Source: Owenweeksia sp964619125 (GTDB lineage Bacteria; Bacteroidota; Bacteroidia; Flavobacteriales; Schleiferiaceae). From it: a stretch of DNA of 64,000 bases. This document shows positions 58,369 through 64,000 of this stretch, piece after piece; the stretch's first letter is position 1; every line of letters starts with the position of its first letter. Position numbers and translations under genes: made by a program. Under the pieces are notes generated by a model. The model was not told the origin of the DNA, ran no database searches, and worked only from the letters and a program-made list of their open reading frames with translations. The stretch lies in NCBI GenBank assembly GCA_964619125.1, contig CAZUCA010000012.1, positions 1 through 64,000 on the forward strand, read 5' to 3'.

Positions 58369-58884
58369 ATGAAACTTCTTTGCGCCCTTAGCTTTATTAT
58401 GGTCATTTGTAGTTCAACCCAGGCTCAGGTGGTAAGTGGCAAAAAAGTGGTGGGTATTAGTGGCAGCCTGGCTCTGCAGGAAGGTGATGAGCATTATGCC
58501 CTGTTTGGTCGCTACGGCGGCAGTATGGCCGACAATATGCTGGCAGGTATTGAAGCGTCATTTAACAAATCATCGGTGGGCAATACCCATACCCGCATCT
58601 TTCAGTTGGGACCTTTTGTACGCTATTACCTGCCGGGGCAGCAGTTTCGTTTTTTTATCGGAGGCTTTGGTGCCTATGCCAATGCCAAGTTGAAGGTGGA
58701 CTTGCAGTACGGTCATATCACCGCTTTTTTTTATGGCCCCGATGCCGGCCTTAATGTCTTTATCAATAAAAATATTGCAGTTGAGCTTTTGCTGCGGTAT
58801 CAGTTTGAAAAGGGGCTGGGGAAGATTATAGCAGCCGGGCCATATTGTCCAATTTGGGGTTATCCTATTACTGGTAGCGGCTGA
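58369..58884 (+). CDS. Outer-membrane beta-barrel protein (porin-like family, OmpW/OmpX-like size)
   Basis: 171 aa with signal peptide (LCALSFIMVICSSTQAQ). Strands alternate: VVGISGSLALQEGDEHYALFGRYGGSMADNMLAGIEASFN, TRIFQLGPFVRYYLPGQQFRFFIGGFGAYANAKLKVDL, and IAVELLLRYQFEKGLG at the end. Typical of the PF13505-like outer-membrane beta-barrel group. The function is not known; an envelope or attachment role is possible. It stands alone between two terminators/genes. Confidence 0.8.
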   Translation: MKLLCALSFIMVICSSTQAQVVSGKKVVGISGSLALQEGDEHYALFGRYGGSMADNMLAGIEASFNKSSVGNTHTRIFQLGPFVRYYLPGQQFRFFIGGFGAYANAKLKVDLQYGHITAFFYGPDAGLNVFINKNIAVELLLRYQFEKGLGKIIAAGPYCPIWGYPITGSG

Positions 58885-58934
58885 GCCGGTCTTTATCCGC
58901 CGGGAATGATTATTTTTCTGTCCCCAATCTTTTC

Positions 58935-59375
58935 ATGATGACAAAATTTGAACGCCCGCTGCAGATGCGCTGGAGCGATATGGATCCCAATTTTCATGTG
59001 CGCCATTCAGTGTATTATGACTTTGGCGCCCAGCTCCGTACCGAGTTTCTTTTTTCACACGGCCTTAATGCGGCAGTGATGACAAAGCAGCGTTTCGGCC
59101 CGGTATTATTCCGCGAAGAGGCCATTTTTCGGCGGGAGCTTCGTTATGGCGACGATTTGCGGATGAATATTGAACTGACGGCCATGCGCCGCGATGGCTC
59201 TCGCTTCAACATCCGTCACCAAATATTGAAGGGTGAGGAGGAGGTGTGCGCAACAGTGACCGTGGAGGGAGCCTGGATTGATCTCGACAGGCGTAAACTC
59301 ACCGTTCCCCCTGATATCGCCCGGGAGGTGTTTGAGCAAATGCCTCGCCCCGAAGACTTCCGCTGGCTCGAATAA
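58935..59375 (+). CDS. Acyl-CoA thioesterase (4HBT family)
   Basis: 146 aa. Hotdog fold with the sequence LQMRWSDMDPNFHVRHSVYYDFGAQLRTEFL: the WSDMDxxxHVxxxxYxxx signature places Asp in the active site, as in 4-hydroxybenzoyl-CoA thioesterases of the YbgC/FcbC type. Hydrolyses short or medium acyl-CoA. ATG ATG at 58935/58938; either could be used. Starts 50 bp after the barrel gene, with no terminator between. Confidence 0.88.
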   Translation: MMTKFERPLQMRWSDMDPNFHVRHSVYYDFGAQLRTEFLFSHGLNAAVMTKQRFGPVLFREEAIFRRELRYGDDLRMNIELTAMRRDGSRFNIRHQILKGEEEVCATVTVEGAWIDLDRRKLTVPPDIAREVFEQMPRPEDFRWLE

Positions 59376-59423
59376 TCAACAATTTTGGAAGATCAGTGGT
59401 TAGTTAGGCAAAATCGATCAATC

Positions 59424-59615
59424 ATGACAAAAGCACTGGCGATTATTTTGACCATTGTGGGAGGCATATGCCTGATTATTGGAATCATTGGAATTTTTGG
59501 CGCTAACCTGGTTAGCGTGAGCCCCTGGGCCCTGGCCATATTGGGGATAATTTTCTTTAGCGCCGGTATCGGAATTCTCAAGCGGCGCAGTTCCAACCCT
59601 GCAGCTGAAGACTAA
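59424..59615 (+). CDS. Small membrane protein of unknown function
   Basis: 63 aa from the ATG at 59424 (the frame also opens at a TTG upstream). Two hydrophobic helices (about 3-24, ALAIILTIVGGICLIIGIIGIFGA, and 31-48, WALAILGIIFFSAGIGIL), a short C-terminal tail with two Arg. Many Bacteroidetes genomes carry such two-helix proteins. Not recognised. Ends at a terminator shared with the convergent T9SS gene. Confidence 0.55.
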   Translation: MTKALAIILTIVGGICLIIGIIGIFGANLVSVSPWALAILGIIFFSAGIGILKRRSSNPAAED

Positions 59616-59646
59616 AAAAAACCACGCCCATGAGCGTGGTTTTTTA
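59614..59646. terminator. Bidirectional terminator
   Basis: ACCACGC (59621-59627), loop CCATGA, GCGTGGT (59634-59640), preceded by A7 and followed by TTTTT. Works on both strands for the small membrane gene and the convergent T9SS gene. Confidence 0.85.
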
Positions 59647-59657
59647 CTTAGTAAACT

Positions 59658-60680
59658 TTAATGTTTTATAAAAGGAAGGGACACTTGTTCTGCTCCTTTC
59701 CAGAGCTGAAGTGTGTATACGCCCTGGGGCATGCTTTCAAGTGAAATTGTACCTTCAAATTTACCACTAGTTATTTGGCGGCCATCGAGGCTGTTAATGC
59801 TGTAATTATAATCCCCATAGGAAAGTCCTGCAATTTTGAGCCAACTGGTGGCCGGATTGGGATAAAGGGCTAATTCAGCCGATGCTATACCTGGCAGGCT
59901 GATACTACTTTGTGAATGGATACCGTATCGCACCACCCCATCAAGGGTTCTGAGGTTGCTGGCTGGATTGTTGCTCAATTGTAAAAGCTCGGTTATTTCA
60001 CCGTTTTGGTTGTAAACCGGATCAAGAATCCCAACCAGCTGCCAAATGTTGCTGGAATCCTGGTAAACTTCCACTTCATCAATTTGATTGGCCTGCCCTG
60101 TTTTGTAGCGGTATTTATAGTAAATGCGGTCGTTGTCTACTTCTATATAAATACTGTCTCTCAGTTGAGACTGATAGTAAAACTCATAGCTGAAGCTGGG
60201 TACACCCACAAAAAAGGTGTAATTCATGGCTGTTATCCGGCCACTGGTATTGTAATCAAAACTCAACTGCAATACCGGCATCATGCTACCCATTACGTCC
60301 ACATAAAGATTGAGCACGCTGTCACGGCGTTGCCGATCCTGGTACATATCATACATCTCTACCGTGTCTTGACCACCCATACTTAGGTCATAGCCCACTA
60401 AAGTGGTTTTGGAGACACCATCCCACTCACCACCATAGCTGAGCGCCGGACTGCCCTGGTCATAAATCACTGCGGTGTCTAAATAGCCGTTGAGCAGATA
60501 GTTTTGCCAGGAAGCCTGTTCAGCATAAAAGTTGGCACCGGTATCCAGTGAATAGGTGATGGAATCGTGGCTGATGATGTTGGGCATAATAGCCTTCATT
60601 GTTAATTGCCCGATAGGGTCAAATTGTGCTGATAATGTACCGCCGGCTATGGCACAAATCACTAGGATAATCTTTTTCAT
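59658..60680 (-). CDS. Secreted protein with T9SS type A sorting domain
   Basis: 340 aa. Signal peptide MKKIILVICAIAGGTLSAQ. The middle has repeated polar strands (SITYSLDTGANFYAEQASW, YNTSGRITAMNYTFFVG, INQIDEVEVYQDSSNIW), which look like a repeat-containing adhesin or RHS/YD-like surface protein; NQNGEITELLQLSN fits such repeats. C-terminal sorting domain: ALYPNPATSWLKIAGLS, INSLDGRQITSGKF and MPQGVYTLQLWKGAEQVSLPFIKH. Exported by T9SS. Ligand not known. Confidence 0.85.
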   Translation of the reverse strand: MKKIILVICAIAGGTLSAQFDPIGQLTMKAIMPNIISHDSITYSLDTGANFYAEQASWQNYLLNGYLDTAVIYDQGSPALSYGGEWDGVSKTTLVGYDLSMGGQDTVEMYDMYQDRQRRDSVLNLYVDVMGSMMPVLQLSFDYNTSGRITAMNYTFFVGVPSFSYEFYYQSQLRDSIYIEVDNDRIYYKYRYKTGQANQIDEVEVYQDSSNIWQLVGILDPVYNQNGEITELLQLSNNPASNLRTLDGVVRYGIHSQSSISLPGIASAELALYPNPATSWLKIAGLSYGDYNYSINSLDGRQITSGKFEGTISLESMPQGVYTLQLWKGAEQVSLPFIKH

Positions 60681-60799
60681 AGGGTTAGGGAATTTTATAA
60701 TTCTACCATGCTAAAATACAATCTGGAAATTAAGTGGTGATTGCTGTTCGCCGGTAAGTAATACTGTTAAAAAGGGCTTAGCTAACCGCCACAGAATTT

Positions 60800-60807
60800 T
60801 ATCTTTG
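60800..60807 (+). promoter_or_regulatory. -7 box of fabG
   Basis: TATCTTTG, a perfect TAnnTTTG, 20 nt before the ATG at 60828. No clear -33 TTG. Confidence 0.5.
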
Positions 60808-60827
60808 AGCCAAAATTCTTACAACGC

Positions 60828-61574
60828 ATGAAATTACTGGAAGGAAAAACCGCCCTGATTACCGGTGCCTCAAAAGGTATTGGTAAAGGCATTGCTGAAG
60901 TATTTGCCGACCATGGCGCCAATGTGGCCTTTACCTACCTTTCGTCGGTAGAAGCAGCGGAAGCCTTTGAAAATGAGCTTTCTCAAAAAGGAGTTAAGGT
61001 TAAGGGATATCGCAGCGATGCCTCGGAGTTTGACGCGGCCGAGCAGTTGATCAAAGATATTATTGAGGATTTTGGCACGATCGATATCGTGGTGAACAAT
61101 GCCGGTATTACCAAAGACAACTTGTTGATGCGAATGAGCGAAGAGGACTTTGACCGGGTAATTCAGGTTAACCTCAAGTCGGTTTTCAACCTTACCAAGG
61201 CGGTACAGCGAACCATGCTTAAGAAAAGAGCAGGCTCTATCATAAATGTAAGTTCAGTGGTAGGGGTAAAGGGCAATGCCGGCCAGGCCAACTATGCTGC
61301 CTCCAAGGCAGGCATTATCGGCTTCACCAAATCTGTGGCGCTCGAACTCGGTTCGCGCAACATCCGCTGCAATGCCATTGCCCCGGGCTTTATTGAAACT
61401 GAAATGACCGATAAACTCGACGAGAAAACGGTACAGGGCTGGCGCGATGCCATTCCCCTGAAACGGGGTGGCTCGCCAGAAGATGTGGCTAATGCCTGCC
61501 TCTTCCTGGCTTCCGACTTATCGGCCTATGTTACCGGTCAAACCCTGCAGGTTGACGGTGGCATGTTAACCTAA
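60828..61574 (+). CDS. fabG: 3-oxoacyl-[acyl-carrier-protein] reductase
   Basis: 248 aa, the normal length. NADPH-dependent reduction of 3-oxoacyl-ACP in fatty acid synthesis. NADP motif GASKGIGKG, then NNAGIT, catalytic Ser in INVSSVVG, and YxxxK in NYAASKAGIIGFTKS; C-terminal PGFIETEMTD and QTLQVDGGM complete the SDR set. Stands alone between the T9SS gene and the vWA gene, with its own promoter. Confidence 0.95.
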   Translation: MKLLEGKTALITGASKGIGKGIAEVFADHGANVAFTYLSSVEAAEAFENELSQKGVKVKGYRSDASEFDAAEQLIKDIIEDFGTIDIVVNNAGITKDNLLMRMSEEDFDRVIQVNLKSVFNLTKAVQRTMLKKRAGSIINVSSVVGVKGNAGQANYAASKAGIIGFTKSVALELGSRNIRCNAIAPGFIETEMTDKLDEKTVQGWRDAIPLKRGGSPEDVANACLFLASDLSAYVTGQTLQVDGGMLT

Positions 61575-61628
61575 GCAATTGCAATAATCCAGATACCCAC
61601 TTTTTAAAGGGAAACCCTAAAATAGCGC

Positions 61629-63680
61629 ATGCCCAACATAATTTTTGAATCTTCGGGATGGTGGCTGCCGCTGGTTGCGGCGGGGTCACTGTTGGCTTGC
61701 TGGCTGCTCTATTTTAAGGGAAAACAATTCAGCCGCGGCCAGCGCCTTTTTCTTGCTGGCCTGCGGTTTTTTATTTTCTTTTTCCTGGGCATATTGCTGC
61801 TCTCACCCTTGCTCAAAAGCAACCTCAGGGTAGAGGAGAAGCCCATTTTACTTTGGCTGGAAGATCACAGCCAATCGGTATTGCAGGGCGATGACAGCAA
61901 TGCCGTGGCCGGATTTTTCGCCCAGGAAATACCGGCCGAGCTCAGGGAACGCTACCAACTGGAGCACTACAGTTTTGCTGCCAGGCTCTCGGCTGACAAT
62001 GACTCCCTTGACCAATTTGCCACCGATATCGCCACTGCGATAGGTGAATTGCGTGAACGCTTTTACAATCAGAATGTGGGGGCCATGGTGCTGAGTACCG
62101 ATGGGATTTATAATCAGGGCCAGGAACCAGGCTATTCCGTACGCGACCTCCCTTTCCCCGTATATACGGTGGGCTTGGGCGATACCAGCCTGCGCCGCGA
62201 CGTATTTATAGAAAGAATCACCCATAATCGCATTAGTTACCGCGGCAATCAGTTTCCGGTAGAAGTATTTCTGCGCGCCCGCCGGGTGGAGGGAGAGCCG
62301 CTCCAGTTAAAGGTTTATAACAGGCAGGGGCAGTTGGTTTTCAGCAAAGAGCTACGTCCGGACCGGGCCGATTATTTTGAACGGGTAGACTTTTTCCTCA
62401 CCGCCGGTGAAAAGGGTCTGCAATCGTACACGGCCGAACTGAGTGTGTTGCCTGATGAGCTGTCCACCAACAACAACCGCCGTACATTCACCCTGGAGGT
62501 AATCGACAATCGCAAGCGCATTGCCATTGTGGGCCGCGGTCCTCATCCTGATATGGCAGCCCTGAAAAATGCCCTCGATGCCGTCGAAAAATACGAGGTA
62601 AAGAGCTATATCGCCCGGGCTTTACCCACTGACCTGGAGAAATCAGATCTCCTTATTTTACACGACCCCGACCCGGCCCTGCTGGAGGATCTAAGCTTAA
62701 ACACCACCCCACTTTGGGTGATCGTGGGAGAATCAACCCAAGGTGAAATGCTTGACAAAAGGCTGGGAATCAGAATGCCCACTGAGGGTCTTGAGGAAGT
62801 AACCGCTCTTCCGGAAGGAGCGTTTACCGCTTTTAAGCTGTCACCGGCGCTGGAGAGCTGGCTGCGCGAGCTGCCGCCACTGGCGGCCCCTTTTGGCCGC
62901 ATCGAAAGCCGGGAGGCACTGGAGACATTTTTATATAAAAAAATAGGCTCGGTAGAAACCACTAACCCTTTGTGGGTATTCAGCAGTGGAATTACCGGAA
63001 ATAAGGACCGCCGGAGCATCACCCTGGGAACCGGTTTGTGGCGCTGGCGCATGGCCAATTATCGCCGCGAGGGAAACTTCGAATTCTTTGATGAATTGGT
63101 TTCAAAGGTGGTGCAATATCTTACTACCAGCCGCCAGGAGCAGCGCTTTCAGGTGGATCTGCCCTCTAATATCAGCACGGCAGAGCCTTTGTTGGCCGAA
63201 GCCCGCCTTTACAATCCTTCAATGGAATTGGTGGTGGATCCGGAGGTAAGTATCAGCTTTAGCGATGAGAAGGGCACCGATTACAACTTCAGTTTTAGCC
63301 GCAGCCGCCAGGTGTATAAACTCGGGGCCGGTAAATTACCGGCGGGGAATTACCGCTGGCAGGCTACCACCAGCCTGGGCGACGAAAACTTTGAACGACG
63401 CGGTAACCTGGTGGTTGGGGCTGATAATGTTGAGATGCAGGACCTGGTGGCACGGCATGACTTACTGCGGAGAATGTCGCGGCAAAGTGGGGGTAAATAC
63501 TTTCCACTTTCCAGCCATGCCCAGCTGTGGGACAGCCTTCAGAACGAACCGCAGGCGCAGAGCATTCAACGGCTCGAAAGTCATACCGCCAGCTTTATTG
63601 AAGAACGCTGGCTGTTTGCTATCTTTTTAGTCTTGTTAGCACTCGAATGGGCGCTGCGTAAATACTTTGGCAATTACTAA
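61629..63680 (+). CDS. vWA-domain membrane protein (BatA-like)
   Basis: 683 aa. Two N-terminal membrane helices (about 11-27 and 41-60), then a vWA-like domain in which the MIDAS residues DxSxS are D79-S81-S83 (LEDHSQS) and a later STDG supplies the Asp/Thr part. A Rossmann-like region follows (RIAIVGRGPHPDM...LLILHDPDPALL), then strand-rich domains, and a C-terminal membrane helix (WLFAIFLVLLALEWALRKYF). The overall layout recalls Bat proteins of aerotolerance operons, but no Bat partners are nearby. It precedes a prohibitin-like gene by 11 bp, so the two may be one unit. Confidence 0.75.
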   Translation: MPNIIFESSGWWLPLVAAGSLLACWLLYFKGKQFSRGQRLFLAGLRFFIFFFLGILLLSPLLKSNLRVEEKPILLWLEDHSQSVLQGDDSNAVAGFFAQEIPAELRERYQLEHYSFAARLSADNDSLDQFATDIATAIGELRERFYNQNVGAMVLSTDGIYNQGQEPGYSVRDLPFPVYTVGLGDTSLRRDVFIERITHNRISYRGNQFPVEVFLRARRVEGEPLQLKVYNRQGQLVFSKELRPDRADYFERVDFFLTAGEKGLQSYTAELSVLPDELSTNNNRRTFTLEVIDNRKRIAIVGRGPHPDMAALKNALDAVEKYEVKSYIARALPTDLEKSDLLILHDPDPALLEDLSLNTTPLWVIVGESTQGEMLDKRLGIRMPTEGLEEVTALPEGAFTAFKLSPALESWLRELPPLAAPFGRIESREALETFLYKKIGSVETTNPLWVFSSGITGNKDRRSITLGTGLWRWRMANYRREGNFEFFDELVSKVVQYLTTSRQEQRFQVDLPSNISTAEPLLAEARLYNPSMELVVDPEVSISFSDEKGTDYNFSFSRSRQVYKLGAGKLPAGNYRWQATTSLGDENFERRGNLVVGADNVEMQDLVARHDLLRRMSRQSGGKYFPLSSHAQLWDSLQNEPQAQSIQRLESHTASFIEERWLFAIFLVLLALEWALRKYFGNY

Positions 63681-63691
63681 ATCAAAATAAG

Positions 63692-64000
63692 ATGAACCAA
63701 CGACGAACACTACTGGTGGTATTACTTTTTGCCGCCTTTATCATAGTGATAGTACTCTGGACCTCGCTTACCTTCACTATCAATGCAGGGGAACGGGGCA
63801 TTATTTTCCGCAAATTCCAGGGCGGGCTCGATAAGGAAACTGTTTACGGACAGGGGTTCCACATAAAATTCCCCTGGGATGACGTATTTGTGTATAACGT
63901 GCGCCTGCAGGAAGACATCGGCACCATGCAGGTGCTTTCCAAGAACGGACTCACCATTAAAACGGAGCTGTCATACCGCTATAAACCAATCGATAGCAGG
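63692..64000 (+). CDS. Prohibitin/SPFH-domain protein (5' part)
   Basis: The first 103 codons are in the window, running off the end without a stop. An N-terminal membrane helix (TLLVVLLFAAFIIVIVLW) is followed by the SPFH start TINAGERGIIFRKFQGGLDKETVYGQGFHIKFPWDDVFVYNVRLQE and the strand set LSKNGLTIKTELSYRYKP. This is the prohibitin family (Band 7), a membrane-ring scaffold. It begins 11 bp after the vWA gene on the same strand. Confidence 0.88.
   Translation, partial: MNQRRTLLVVLLFAAFIIVIVLWTSLTFTINAGERGIIFRKFQGGLDKETVYGQGFHIKFPWDDVFVYNVRLQEDIGTMQVLSKNGLTIKTELSYRYKPIDSR

Noticed and set aside
1..64000. CRISPR arrays, tRNA or rRNA genes, insertion sequences, prophage or a defence island
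   Set aside because: No repeat-spacer pattern, no cloverleaf-like T-arm motif in a gap, no transposase, integrase or phage structural protein; gaps are too short and the content is housekeeping. The AlbA_2 protein alone is not enough for a defence call.

Overview
The window is a piece of ordinary chromosome from a member of the Bacteroidota, most likely a marine, pigmented Flavobacteriales species. The evidence is threefold: three secreted proteins end in type IX secretion (T9SS) type A sorting domains; many genes are preceded by the Bacteroidetes housekeeping promoter box TAnnTTTG rather than by a clear Shine-Dalgarno site; and the gene content is typical of the phylum (BshC, DUF6263-like and MbnP-like lipoproteins, TPR histidine kinase, myxol-type carotenoid genes). 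GC content looks close to 50%. I see no rRNA, tRNA, CRISPR array, prophage, transposase or integron, and base and codon use look even throughout.

Layout. 1-159: tail of an unknown protein. 0.2-4.4 kb: 23S rRNA methyltransferase (rlmD), ornithine aminotransferase (rocD), release-factor methyltransferase (prmC) and HU. 4.5-9.5 kb: a minus-strand run with fmt, a barrel-like secreted protein, recQ, a P-loop protein and a DUF962/Mpo1 protein. 9.5-18.7 kb: DUF493, a CPXCG protein, RNase Z, a T9SS protein, pyrB-pyrR, mpl, two tandem MbnP-like lipoproteins, a PlsC-like acyltransferase, a Nudix CoA pyrophosphatase and a DUF6263-like protein. 18.7-29.7 kb: oxyR, a Lon-domain protein, a lipoprotein cyclophilin, a small independent transcription unit, hydrolases, a C1 peptidase, a flavin reductase, a TPR histidine kinase, a zinc-ribbon protein and an S1/P1 nuclease. 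29.7-35.2 kb: a Bcr/CflA transporter, PhzF, an EF-hand protein, DUF3750 and an RhlE-type helicase. 35.4-42.4 kb: an MtfA-like peptidase, DUF4442, a CrtA-like carotenoid oxygenase, CsbD, lipocalin, BrkB, a type IB topoisomerase, NhaA and a nitroreductase. 42.4-47.9 kb: sucD, a response regulator with PAS histidine kinase, a TRIC channel, queE and two unknown membrane proteins. 47.9-51.3 kb: a carotenoid operon (crtD-like, cruF, crtZ, crtYcd). 51.3-64 kb: phosphoribosyltransferase, cupin, TPMT-like methyltransferase, bshC, two T9SS proteins, a lipoprotein dipeptidyl peptidase III, fabG, a vWA membrane protein and the start of a prohibitin-like gene.

How genes work together. The clearest pathway is carotenoid tailoring. 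CrtYcd cyclises one end of lycopene, CrtZ hydroxylates the ring, CruF hydrates the open end and the CrtD-like enzyme adds the 3',4' double bond, which would give a saproxanthin-type pigment. The CrtA-like gene 10 kb upstream is a good candidate for the 2'-hydroxylase that converts it to myxol. PyrR and PyrB are translationally coupled. The PAS kinase and its receiver overlap by 4 bp and should form a two-component pair.

The least explained piece is 21139-21504. It holds a well-formed small transcription unit (promoter, 29-codon ORF, strong terminator) next to what looks like a frame-broken small membrane protein gene.
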